This document shows positions 9,867 to 17,889 of a stretch of 44,190 nt of DNA, piece after piece. The stretch is from an uncultured Parabacteroides sp. Lineage in GTDB: Bacteria > Bacteroidota > Bacteroidia > Bacteroidales > Tannerellaceae. Position 1 is the first letter of the stretch, and every line of letters starts with the position of its first letter. The stretch spans positions 1 through 44,190 of the forward strand of contig CAMQTD010000002.1 of NCBI GenBank assembly GCA_947036995.1, read 5' to 3'. Position numbers and translations under genes: made by a program. The notes below the pieces were generated by a model, which made no database searches, was not told the DNA's origin, and worked only from the letters and a program-made list of their open reading frames with translations.

Positions 9867-9961
9867 TATTATTTATATAAGAGGAGAAAAATGCTGCGTC
9901 AACAGCGTTTTGAAAAATCTCTGAAATAGCGAGAGGATGCGTCAACATTCTCTCGTTTTTT
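9867..9961 (+). ncRNA. Candidate cis-antisense sRNA over the SusC leader (DonS-like)
   Basis: A unit of about 95 nt begins after the -7 element at 9853 and ends in a strong terminator. It lies antisense to the SusC leader, 63-157 bp upstream of the SusC start. It holds two hairpins, 9888-9911 and 9930-9955, both with the hexaloop CGTCAA closed by TG/CA. The second is followed by TTTTTT. G-U wobbles make both hairpins more stable on the plus strand than on the minus strand. In Bacteroides fragilis, the sRNA DonS is encoded antisense to the leader of a SusC homologue in a locus controlled by ECF sigma and anti-sigma factors, and it represses that locus. The geometry here is the same. It also contains a 12-codon ORF (ATG 9891) behind an AGGAG-like site. 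The RNA itself is inferred. Confidence 0.55.
9930..9961 (+). terminator. Rho-independent terminator of the antisense RNA
   Basis: CGAGAGGATG pairs with CATTCTCTCG (10 bp, one G-U) across the 6-nt loop CGTCAA, followed directly by six T residues on the plus strand. No plus-strand protein gene lies upstream to need it. On the minus strand it would fall between the anti-sigma gene and SusC, but the stem then carries an A-C mismatch and is not followed by a T-run. Confidence 0.75.
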
Positions 9962-10010
9962 GTAATTCAGTAATAAAAATTAATCTCTCATAGGCGATTC
10001 TCTTTATATA

Positions 10011-11003
10011 TTATTTTTGTGTTGATATTTCGATACTATTATTTTCTCCCATTTTATATTCAATAGCTACTGCAAGCTGTAGATATTCCATTACTTGAGG
10101 AAGTTTTTCATCTTTGAAGTTTGCGGTTATTGTACCCTTTATTGCTTCTTTATTTTGGATATAAAATACTACATTATAATGTCTTTCTAATGTTTTAAAT
10201 ACATCCTGCATTGGCGTGTCTTTAAACATGAGCTGTCCGTTACGCCAACCAGTATCAAATTTAGTATCCACTGTGCTAATTGAAAGTGTTTTGTTTTTTA
10301 TAGAATAAACAGACTTTTCGTTTGGCTCTAGTAATTTTGTTATTATTTTTCCGTTTGAATGTTTAATATTTAGCTCTACCGACCCCTCTACAAGGGTGGT
10401 TTCAATATTGTCGTCGTCATTATAAGCTGATACATTAAACGATGTGCCAAGCACACGTACACTGTATTGGTTTGTTGTTTCAACAATAAATGGTTTGTTT
10501 GGGTTTTTCGCTACTTCAAAGTAAGCTTCGCCAGTTAGTTCTACTATGCGTACATCATTTTCGAAAGCTGTTGGATAGCGCAAGCTTCCACCTGCATTTA
10601 ACCATATTTTTGAACCATCAGGTAGTTCGAATAGAGAGACAGCACCGCTATTGCTATGTACTTCTACCAATTGTGTGTTTTTTGTACTACGTGTAGCTAG
10701 TACGATTGATAAAACTAGCACAGGGATTAATAAAATAGCTGCAATGCGTTGCACGGTTTTATAAAGATAAACCCTTTTTTGTTTTTTAGCACGCTCTTTT
10801 ATATTCTGTTTACATGTGATTAACGACTGCTCAATATTAATTCTGCGCATCATTTTAGCCTTTTCAGTTGCTTGGATAATCAGATAAAGATCTTCAAGCT
10901 CCTTTTTATTGGCATATTCTGATGTATACCAAGTTTCGACACCCTTTATTTCTAGCGGAGTTGCCTGTTTGGTAATATAACGAATTAATATATCTTGTTC
11001 CAT
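10011..11003 (-). CDS. FecR-family anti-sigma factor
   Basis: An inner-membrane anti-sigma factor of 330 aa that would hold the ECF sigma inactive until the outer-membrane receptor signals. A cytoplasmic N-terminal region (about 1-80) precedes one membrane helix (about 85-105, AAILLIPVLVLSIVLA). The FecR domain follows (about 115-215, with LPDGSKIWLNAGG and VRVLGTSFNVSAY). The C-terminal STN-like DUF4974 domain (about 255-325, MFKDTPMQDVFKTLERHYNV) would contact the receptor. It is divergent from its sigma gene, whereas these two are more often in one operon, and it reads toward the SusC/SusD genes. Confidence 0.93.
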   Translation of the reverse strand: MEQDILIRYITKQATPLEIKGVETWYTSEYANKKELEDLYLIIQATEKAKMMRRINIEQSLITCKQNIKERAKKQKRVYLYKTVQRIAAILLIPVLVLSIVLATRSTKNTQLVEVHSNSGAVSLFELPDGSKIWLNAGGSLRYPTAFENDVRIVELTGEAYFEVAKNPNKPFIVETTNQYSVRVLGTSFNVSAYNDDDNIETTLVEGSVELNIKHSNGKIITKLLEPNEKSVYSIKNKTLSISTVDTKFDTGWRNGQLMFKDTPMQDVFKTLERHYNVVFYIQNKEAIKGTITANFKDEKLPQVMEYLQLAVAIEYKMGENNSIEISTQK

Positions 11004-11093
11004 TGTTTTATTTTTCGATGTTCTATAAGTAACACAGTTGAGCAGGTATATGTACTAAAGAGAAAACATCTTTTTTTGAAAAAAACTGATTTT

Positions 11094-11127
11094 TTTGTTC
11101 ATAGATCAAAATTACTCCTTATATTCG
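11094..11127. promoter_or_regulatory. Divergent promoter region between sigma and anti-sigma genes
   Basis: On the minus strand TAATTTTG (11114-11107) matches the -7 consensus for the anti-sigma gene. On the plus strand TTTG (11094-11097), 22 bp and TATATTCG (11120-11127, one mismatch) could serve the sigma gene. The two overlap, so the genes may compete or be controlled together. Confidence 0.4.
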
Positions 11128-11188
11128 GCTTCTCGAAAACAATATTATTTAAAAGAAACGCGAATGTTAAAGACTAAATCAGGTGAAA

Positions 11189-11728
11189 ATGATGAATGAT
11201 AAGCAAATCATAAGCTTGCTGCAGCAGGGAGATGAAAGTGCGTTCGATACATTATACCGAACTTACTATGCCTCATTATGTGGTTTTGCCTCCTCCTTTG
11301 TCGAATCTACAGCAGCCGAAGAGATTGTTCAAGATGTTATGCTTTGGATTTGGGAGCATAAACAGACTTTGAATCCCGAAGGATCTATTAAATCGTTTCT
11401 ATTTACATTGGTGAAAAACAGATGTTTAAATGAATTGGCACACGAGAAAGTAAAGCAACGTGTACATGAAAAGCTTTTTGATCAAATTGATAATGCCTTT
11501 GACGACCCCGATTTTTATGTTGAACAAGAATTGATTCAACAAATAGACCATGCAATAACAGCGCTACCACATGATTTTCAAGAAGCTTTTGTATTGAATC
11601 GTTTCGAAGATTGTACGTATCAAGAGATTGCTGACCGAACTGGAGTATCCGCTAAAACCATCGCTTATCGCATTGGACAATCATTAAAACAACTGCGCGT
11701 TTCCCTTAAAGATTATATAAATCCATAA
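11189..11728 (+). CDS. ECF (FecI-like) RNA polymerase sigma factor
   Basis: A sigma-70 family ECF factor of about 179 aa. The track start at 11183 is GTG; ATG 11189 (or 11192) is more likely. Region 2 is visible at about 13-75 (FDTLYRTYY, AEEIVQDVMLWIWEHK) and region 4 at about 120-172 (LPHDFQEAFVLNRFEDCTYQEIA then a helix-turn-helix). It would direct transcription of the SusC/SusD genes when released by the anti-sigma encoded next door. A terminator with a long T-run follows 25 bp after its stop. Confidence 0.94.
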   Translation: MMNDKQIISLLQQGDESAFDTLYRTYYASLCGFASSFVESTAAEEIVQDVMLWIWEHKQTLNPEGSIKSFLFTLVKNRCLNELAHEKVKQRVHEKLFDQIDNAFDDPDFYVEQELIQQIDHAITALPHDFQEAFVLNRFEDCTYQEIADRTGVSAKTIAYRIGQSLKQLRVSLKDYINP

Positions 11729-11752
11729 TTAGTACACTGTAATTTCATATTT

Positions 11753-11811
11753 GGGCATAAAAAAAGGACGTTCTGCGTTTTACACGCCGAATGCCCTAGC
11801 TTCTTTTTTTT
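11753..11811. terminator. Bidirectional terminator between sigma gene and 50-aa gene
   Basis: A stem of about 12 bp (GGACGTTCTGCGT with ACGCCGAATGCC), extended by GGGCAT/ATGCCC, is followed by eight T on the plus strand and by seven T on the minus strand. It would end the sigma transcript and the convergent small gene at 11825-11977. Wobble pairs favour the plus strand. Confidence 0.7.
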
Positions 11812-11824
11812 GGATTGCGAAATA

Positions 11825-11977
11825 TTAATTGCGTGTGATGCATTGATTTGCTTCACTCATTAATTTGCGGACTTTTGCATTCAGTGACTGACACATTGGA
11901 CCATTTCCAGCTGCTTGGTAACGTAAAATTTGATACTGTAACATGCTGATCTCGTTAAATCCTTTTTCTTTTTTCAT
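11825..11977 (-). CDS. Small protein of 50 aa, function unknown
   Basis: This ORF is below the 60-aa cutoff of the track. It starts at ATG 11977 with MKKEKGFNEISMLQYQILRY, ends in CITRN, and has two cysteines (residues 29 and 46). The composition is soluble, mildly basic and helical, with no signal peptide or membrane segment. It looks like a gene because an exact -7 element (TATCTTTG) lies 66 bp upstream and a bidirectional terminator lies just beyond its stop. I do not recognise the family and assign no function. Confidence 0.6.
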   Translation of the reverse strand: MKKEKGFNEISMLQYQILRYQAAGNGPMCQSLNAKVRKLMSEANQCITRN

Positions 11978-12042
11978 CTTTGTTTCTTTTTGCGCTCCTT
12001 ACCATTTAAGAAGCAGTTTTTTATTTCTTTTTAATTACACTG

Positions 12043-12050
12043 CAAAGATA
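12043..12050 (-). promoter_or_regulatory. -7 element for the 50-aa gene
   Basis: TATCTTTG on the minus strand fits TAnnTTTG exactly. No good TTTG is found at -33. The implied leader is about 60 nt. Confidence 0.45.
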
Positions 12051-12371
12051 GTGCATTTATTCGGATTGGTGTTATAAAACATAAGAAAAAGAAGTGGGCC
12101 ACTTGTTATTTAACGTTTCTGTGTATTTGTTTGGATTGATAAAGCTTTAAGTGCAGTGACTATAAGTAATGAATAGTAGTTTTGTCATATTGTTATATTT
12201 AGATATCTGTTATGCACTGTTTTTTGTTGGATTTACTTGTTTCAACGATGATTATTAAGACTAAAGAAAGGGTGTGTAACTAAAATATTATAAATAATGG
12301 GTAAAATAGGGTGAAAAGTGAAAATTGTTTCTACTTTTGTACCCTTGTATTTATATAAATAAAAGATTTTA
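12051..12371. other. AT-rich intergenic region with the promoter of the envelope block
   Basis: No coding frame is supported here. TACTTTTG at 12332-12339 is an exact -7 match and would start transcription about 25 nt before the DUF6242 gene. Another TAGTTTTG lies at 12177-12184. I see no riboswitch or repeat. Confidence 0.5.
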
Positions 12372-13775
12372 ATGAAAAACAAAATAGTACTATTTATAGC
12401 TGGATGTTTTGCGCTCGCATTGTCGTCATGTCTTGGTGAGGGATTGGATTATAACTATGAGTTAAGTAAAGATGCACAAGTGTATAGTTTTCACTTGAAG
12501 AATGATTCGATACCACAACTTGATTCCACTAAGTTTTCAATAGATCAATATGGTAAAGATGGATATGGGCTTATTTATAACCCAGACTCAATGGCGTACG
12601 GTACTGTTATCGACGAAAAGGTAATTTGTACAATGAACTTAAAGGGTGCTGCAGGTATTCAAGTGGTACAAACAGCCTTAATAGATAAGGAAAAAGAAGA
12701 CACAACTGAAAAGAATGATACGATTTGGTGGAATATGGTGGATTCATTAGATTTCACTAAGCCAGTATGGTTTATTATATATGCACAAGATCAAGTAACA
12801 ACGAAACGTTATTTAGCTCAAATCAATGTTCATCAAGTGAAGCCAGACTCAATGGTTTGGACCAACTACCTTGATCCTATAGTTGTAGATGAGTTTGTAA
12901 GTCAAACCGTTTTGATTTCTGACGATAGCGCACATTACTATATGTATACACAAGCGCAAACAGGCGAAACAAAACTTTACACCTCTCCTGCAAGTCAGTT
13001 GAAAATATGGACACAGCAATCATTAACTAACTTTCCAGCAAAGGCAAACTTACCTCAAATGTGTAAATATAAAGAGTCGTGGGTGGTTTCAACACCAGAC
13101 GGAAAACTTTATTCTACAAAAAATGGTCAAGATTGGACGGTAGAGGAGCCTCAAGCACCACAAGAAGTGGTTGCAATTTTAGGTGCTACGCCTAATTTCC
13201 TTTCTGTAATCGTGAAAGAGAATGGACTTTACTACTTTGCTAAATCTTCAGATTTGCAAAAATGGGATAAATCAGATAATAAAGTAAGCAGCAAATTTCC
13301 ATTAACAGGTTTTGCACGTAGATCATTTGATTTAATGTTCGAAAACAATTTACTATTAGTTGGTGGAAAACGCGAAGACAATACCGTAAGCGGTAGTATT
13401 TGGATTTCATCCGATGGTTTTACATGGGCAGAGGGTGGTAATGCTACCAATGCATTTACACCTTGCGAAGGAGCTTCGCTAACAGCTTATGATGATTCGT
13501 ACTATCTAATAGGTGGTATTGATGCCAAAGGTTCTGCAATCAAAACCATTTACACATCGAAAGATTATGGATTGAATTGGGCACCTATTGACTCAATGAA
13601 ACTGCTTCCAACAGATTTCGAGGCACGTGGATATGCGTCTGTTCAAGTAACGAAAGATAATAACTTATTCCTTATTGGAGGCAAAGCAAAAGCGGCTGCG
13701 GCACAACTTAGCTTTAACCAAATTTGGAGTGGACGAATAAATAGACTTGTTATTAAGTCGAATGGGGTTAATTAA
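12372..13775 (+). CDS. DUF6242-like lipoprotein with beta-propeller-like C-terminus
   Basis: A predicted lipoprotein of 467 aa (MKNKIVLFIAGCFALALSSC, lipid cysteine 20). The N-terminal part (about 30-160) is a beta-rich domain beginning YNYELSKDAQVYSF. The C-terminal part (about 175-460) contains repeated sialidase/Kelch-like blades such as SSDGFTWAEGG, TSKDYGLNWAPID and NLFLIGGKA. This matches DUF6242 proteins of Bacteroidales. Its molecular role is not known; the blades suggest ligand or protein binding. It ends 19 bp before uppS and may be the first gene of the envelope operon. Confidence 0.8.
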   Translation: MKNKIVLFIAGCFALALSSCLGEGLDYNYELSKDAQVYSFHLKNDSIPQLDSTKFSIDQYGKDGYGLIYNPDSMAYGTVIDEKVICTMNLKGAAGIQVVQTALIDKEKEDTTEKNDTIWWNMVDSLDFTKPVWFIIYAQDQVTTKRYLAQINVHQVKPDSMVWTNYLDPIVVDEFVSQTVLISDDSAHYYMYTQAQTGETKLYTSPASQLKIWTQQSLTNFPAKANLPQMCKYKESWVVSTPDGKLYSTKNGQDWTVEEPQAPQEVVAILGATPNFLSVIVKENGLYYFAKSSDLQKWDKSDNKVSSKFPLTGFARRSFDLMFENNLLLVGGKREDNTVSGSIWISSDGFTWAEGGNATNAFTPCEGASLTAYDDSYYLIGGIDAKGSAIKTIYTSKDYGLNWAPIDSMKLLPTDFEARGYASVQVTKDNNLFLIGGKAKAAAAQLSFNQIWSGRINRLVIKSNGVN

Positions 13776-13794
13776 TTAAAACTAGGGATTGAAG

Positions 13795-14532
13795 ATGTCG
13801 TTAATAGAAAAAATAGAGCAAAATTATCTACCTCAGCATATTGCCATCATTATGGATGGTAATGGGAGATGGGCTAAATTGAAAGGTGAAGACCGCTCTT
13901 TTGGTCACAAGGAAGGAGTCGTTTCGGTCCGAAGTGTGTTGAATGCGGCAGTTTTGTTGAATCTCAAGTATTTGACTTTATACACTTTTTCGACAGAGAA
14001 CTGGAATAGACCCTCTGACGAAATACAAGCGTTAATGAGTTTATTGGTGATGGCTATTCAAAAGGAGACACCAGATCTGATGGAGAAGAATGTGAGATTA
14101 ACGATTATCGGAGAACTATCAAGGCTTCCTGCTGATGCTGCTACAACCTTACAGCGTTGTATTGAACAAACGGCATCTAATACAGGATTAACAGTTGTGT
14201 TGGCATTGAGTTACTCTTCGCGTTGGGAAATAACAGAGGCTGTACGTGCCATTTCAGCGAAAGTAGCGCGTAACGAGTTAACCAGCGAAGAGATTACTGA
14301 AACAGAAATAACCAAACATCTTACCACATATCCAATGCCTGACCCTGATCTTTTGATTCGTACAGGAGGAGAGCAACGTATCAGCAACTTTTTATTATGG
14401 CAATCGGCTTATGCGGAACTTTATTTCGCTGATGAGTTTTGGCCAGAATTTAGAGAAGAGGAACTTTACGCTGCGATTCTAGTATATCAAAAGAGAGAAA
14501 GACGCTTTGGTAAAATAAGCGAACAATTATAA
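13795..14532 (+). CDS. uppS: Isoprenyl transferase (undecaprenyl diphosphate synthase)
   Basis: A cis-prenyltransferase of 245 aa that builds undecaprenyl diphosphate, the lipid carrier for peptidoglycan and O-antigen precursors, in the cytoplasm. ATG 13795 replaces the TTG of the track. [11 protein letters not shown] (catalytic Asp near residue 21), [11 protein letters not shown] and the C-terminal [20 protein letters not shown] and WPEF motifs are the family signature. The bamA start follows its stop after one base. Confidence 0.97.
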   Translation: MSLIEKIEQNYLPQHIAIIMDGNGRWAKLKGEDRSFGHKEGVVSVRSVLNAAVLLNLKYLTLYTFSTENWNRPSDEIQALMSLLVMAIQKETPDLMEKNVRLTIIGELSRLPADAATTLQRCIEQTASNTGLTVVLALSYSSRWEITEAVRAISAKVARNELTSEEITETEITKHLTTYPMPDPDLLIRTGGEQRISNFLLWQSAYAELYFADEFWPEFREEELYAAILVYQKRERRFGKISEQL

Positions 14533-14533
14533 T

Positions 14534-17221
14534 ATGAAGAAAAACAATAGCTACTATTATATGTACAAAAAAATAGGAATATTTTTAATGCTTTTTGCTT
14601 TTGCCTTAGGTGCATCAGCACAGGAGAATGATACTACGAAGGTTGAAGGTGAATTACCTGTAATTGACTACTCCTCTGCTATACCAAAGAAGTATAAAAT
14701 AGCAGACATCAAAGTTACAGGAATTAAAAACTATGATGATTTCGTCTTAATTGGATATTCGGGTCTTTCAGTGGGAGATGAAGTTTCTATTCCTGGAGAA
14801 CAGATAACAGATGCAGTGAAACGTTTTTGGCGTCACGGGCTTTTCTCGGATGTTAAGATTCTAGCAACTAAAATTGAAGGCGATCAAGTATGGCTTGAAT
14901 TTAGACTTAAGCAACGTCCACGTGTAGCAGAAGTGCACTACCAAGGAATTAAAAAAGGAGAGAGAGAAGATCTTGAACTTCAGCTTGGATTAAGAAAAGG
15001 GTTACAAGTAACACCTAACTTAGTAGACCGTGCAAAAAAGATTATTAAAAAGTTTTTTGATGATAAAGGATTCAAAAACGTTAAAGTTCAGATTCTTCAA
15101 AAAGATGCTCCAGGTAAAGAGGGTGAAGTTATTGTTGATGTAATTATCGACAAGAACAAAAAAACTAAAATTGAAGAGATCGTTATCGAAGGTAACACTG
15201 CATTGACTGATGCTGAGTTAAAGAAAGCGATGAAGAAGACGAATGAACTCTTCAACCTTGATCGCGACTTTATGACAAGTGTTATGGAGATGTTTAGTAG
15301 CAAAAAGTTTGTTACTGAAGAGTATGATAAAGATAAGAAAAATCTAATTGACAAGTATAACGAACACGGTTACCGTGATGCTGTGATTGTAAGTGATAGC
15401 ATTGTAAACGTTGACGAGAAAAAAGTAAAAGTTTTTATTACCGTTGATGAAGGTCAAAAATATTATTTGAAAGATATCCGTTTTGTAGGAAATACAAAAT
15501 ATTCGACCGATATGCTTGAAGCTATTTTGGGCATGAAAGCAGGTGAGGTTTACAATCAAAAGAAATTGAACGAGCGTGTTACTTTAGACGAAGACGCTGT
15601 ATCTAACTTATATTATAACAATGGATACCTCTTTTTTGGTGCCGACCCAGTAGAGGTTGCAGTAGAAAATGATTCAATCTCTTTAGAAATACGAATTTCA
15701 GAAGGTCCGCAAGCAACGATTAATAAAGTAATTATTAATGGTAATGATAGACTTTACGAAGATATTGTTCGTCGTGAATTACGTACTAAGCCGGGGCAGT
15801 TATTTAGCCGTGAAGACTTAATGCGTTCGGTACGTGAATTAGCTCAAATGGGACACTTTGACCCAGAGAACATGAATCCACAACCAATACCTGATGCAGA
15901 GAATGGAACGGTAGATATTCAATACAACTTAGTATCTAAAGCGAACGACCAGATTGAGTTTTCGGCTGGTTGGGGACAAACAGGAGTAATCGGTAAGTTA
16001 AGTTTGAAGTTTACAAACTTCTCTATGAGTAACTTCTTAAACCCAGAATCGTACAAAGGAATTATTCCACAAGGAGAGGGACAAACCTTAACTTTAAGTG
16101 GACAGACCAATGGTCAGTACTATCAATCATACAGTGTTTCATTTATGGATCCATGGTTTGGTCGTAAACGTCCTAATACATTATCAGTAAGCGCTTACTT
16201 CTCAATGCAAACTGACATGAATAGCAGTTACATGAATAATAACATGTATGGCAATAGTATGTATGGTAACGGTATGTACGGAAACAGTATGTATGGTAAT
16301 AGTGGTTATGGTAATAGTGGTTATGATAACGGAAGTTACGAGATGGCTTTAGACCCAGACAAGTCAATCAAAATGCTTGGTGTTTCGTTAGGTTACGGTA
16401 AGCGTTTGAATTGGCCAGATGACTATTTCCAATTTATGGCTAGTCTGAATTATCAGATGTACATGATGAAAGATTGGGATTATTTCTTAATCCGTAATGG
16501 AACTTCTCATAATGTAAACTTAGAACTTGCTATTGAACGTAACTCGATTGATAATCCATTATATACACGTAGAGGTTCTCAATTCTCATTCTCTGTAGCA
16601 GCTACACCGCCTTACTCTCTATGGGATGGAAAGGATTATGCTAATATGAAGGATGACGATGGTAAGAAATTTAAAATGATCGAATACCATAAGTGGAAGT
16701 TCAAAGCTAAAATCTATTCACCTTTAGCTCCATTAGAAGTTAAGCGTACACCAGTATTAATGACGCGTATCGAATATGGATTCTTAGGATCATACAATAA
16801 GAATAAGCAATCTCCTTTTGAGACATTCTATATGGGAGGTGACGGTATGAGTGGATACTCTAGTACATACGCTACAGAAACGATCGGATTACGTGGTTAC
16901 GAGAATGGTAGTATTGCTGGAAATAATGGCGAGTATGGACGTGCTTACTCTCGTTTAGCAATGGAGCTTCGTTATCCATTCTTGCTAGAGCCATCGTCTA
17001 CGATCTACGGATTGGTATTTGCAGAAGGAGGTAATGCATGGTCAGATTTATCAGACTTTAATCCATTCGATCTAAAACGTTCTGCCGGAGTTGGTGTTCG
17101 TATTTTCCTTCCAATGATTGGAATGATGGGTATCGATTGGGCTTATGGATTTGATAAAGTAAATGGCAGTAGTACTGTAAGCGGAAGTAATTTCCACTTT
17201 ATTATAGGACAGGAATTTTAA
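14534..17221 (+). CDS. bamA: Outer-membrane protein assembly factor BamA (Omp85)
   Basis: The core of the BAM complex, which inserts beta-barrel proteins into the outer membrane. It is 895 aa with a signal peptide ending ALGASAQ. An alternative start at ATG 14561 (MYKKIGIF...) is equally good. POTRA domains occupy about residues 50-470 (KYKIADIKVTGIKNYDDF, KIEEIVIEGNTALTDAELKKA, KVIINGNDRLYEDIVRREL). The Omp85 barrel fills the rest, with GLRGYENGSI as the conserved lid-loop region. An insertion of pentapeptide repeats lies at about 571-600, probably in a surface loop. It is followed by two Skp/OmpH chaperone genes, as is usual in Bacteroidota. Confidence 0.96.
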   Translation: MKKNNSYYYMYKKIGIFLMLFAFALGASAQENDTTKVEGELPVIDYSSAIPKKYKIADIKVTGIKNYDDFVLIGYSGLSVGDEVSIPGEQITDAVKRFWRHGLFSDVKILATKIEGDQVWLEFRLKQRPRVAEVHYQGIKKGEREDLELQLGLRKGLQVTPNLVDRAKKIIKKFFDDKGFKNVKVQILQKDAPGKEGEVIVDVIIDKNKKTKIEEIVIEGNTALTDAELKKAMKKTNELFNLDRDFMTSVMEMFSSKKFVTEEYDKDKKNLIDKYNEHGYRDAVIVSDSIVNVDEKKVKVFITVDEGQKYYLKDIRFVGNTKYSTDMLEAILGMKAGEVYNQKKLNERVTLDEDAVSNLYYNNGYLFFGADPVEVAVENDSISLEIRISEGPQATINKVIINGNDRLYEDIVRRELRTKPGQLFSREDLMRSVRELAQMGHFDPENMNPQPIPDAENGTVDIQYNLVSKANDQIEFSAGWGQTGVIGKLSLKFTNFSMSNFLNPESYKGIIPQGEGQTLTLSGQTNGQYYQSYSVSFMDPWFGRKRPNTLSVSAYFSMQTDMNSSYMNNNMYGNSMYGNGMYGNSMYGNSGYGNSGYDNGSYEMALDPDKSIKMLGVSLGYGKRLNWPDDYFQFMASLNYQMYMMKDWDYFLIRNGTSHNVNLELAIERNSIDNPLYTRRGSQFSFSVAATPPYSLWDGKDYANMKDDDGKKFKMIEYHKWKFKAKIYSPLAPLEVKRTPVLMTRIEYGFLGSYNKNKQSPFETFYMGGDGMSGYSSTYATETIGLRGYENGSIAGNNGEYGRAYSRLAMELRYPFLLEPSSTIYGLVFAEGGNAWSDLSDFNPFDLKRSAGVGVRIFLPMIGMMGIDWAYGFDKVNGSSTVSGSNFHFIIGQEF
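16244..16333 (+). repeat. 15-bp tandem repeat encoding [MG]YGN[SG] in bamA
   Basis: Six in-frame 15-bp units encode MYGNS, MYGNG, MYGNS, MYGNS, GYGNS and GYDNG. The units are similar at DNA level (ATGTATGGTAATAGT-like), so length could change by whole units without breaking the frame. Confidence 0.85.
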
Positions 17222-17233
17222 TTAACATAAAAT

Positions 17234-17274
17234 AGAACTGCAAATTATAGCGACCAAGCTATATTTGCAGTTCT
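17234..17274 (+). terminator. Stem-loop between bamA and the first skp-like gene
   Basis: AGAACTGCAAA(T)TATAGC pairs with GCTATATTTGCAGTTCT, about 17 bp with one bulge and a 6-nt loop. Only ATTTGTTT follows, so termination may be partial and serve to lower downstream expression or stabilise the bamA end. Confidence 0.55.
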
Positions 17275-17303
17275 ATTTGTTTAATGATTAATATTGTAAC
17301 AGT

Positions 17304-17816
17304 ATGAAAAAGATAATTTGTTTACTTAGTTTAGTGTTGTTCTTTTCAGTCGCAGCCTCTGCACAGCAGTTTGCTTTGATTGACATGGAATATATTTTAG
17401 AGAATATCCCTGCATACAAAACCCAGAACGATCAATTAGCAGCAAAGGCTAAAGTGTGGCAAGCGGAGGTAGAAGTAATCCAAAAGCAGGCACAAGATCT
17501 ATACAAGCAACTTCAAAAAGAAACCAATCTCTCGGCAACAGTAAAGTCGCAACGAGAAGAAGCAATTATCAAGAAAGAGCAAGAAGCAATGACGCTTAAG
17601 CAAAAATACTTCGGTCCAGAGGGCGAGCTTCCTAAATTACAGCAAGCAGCACTTAAGCCTATTCAAGACAAGATCTACGCCGCTGTTAAGCTTATTGCAC
17701 AAGAGGATGGTCTTGAACTTGTAATTGACAGAGCATCGGCTATGAGTGTTATTTTTGCATCCCCTACCATTGATATGAGCGATGAAGTGCTTAAACAATT
17801 AGGATATTCAAAATAA
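17304..17816 (+). CDS. Skp/OmpH-family periplasmic chaperone (first copy)
   Basis: A periplasmic chaperone of 170 aa that holds unfolded outer-membrane proteins for BamA. The signal peptide ends ...VAASAQ (about residue 21). The mature start QFALIDMEYILENIPAY is the OmpH hallmark, followed by a long charged coiled coil (about 40-115) and a C-terminal strand region. It lies 83 bp after bamA, across a stem-loop. Confidence 0.92.
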   Translation: MKKIICLLSLVLFFSVAASAQQFALIDMEYILENIPAYKTQNDQLAAKAKVWQAEVEVIQKQAQDLYKQLQKETNLSATVKSQREEAIIKKEQEAMTLKQKYFGPEGELPKLQQAALKPIQDKIYAAVKLIAQEDGLELVIDRASAMSVIFASPTIDMSDEVLKQLGYSK

Positions 17817-17889
17817 TTGCATATATTTGTGGTCGAAAATAAAAACAGATTTAATCAGAATTGATTACGTAACAAAAATTGAAATAGAA

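Noticed and set aside
16244-16333. Possible CRISPR or minisatellite unrelated to coding
   Set aside because: Units are contiguous, in frame with BamA and have no spacers.
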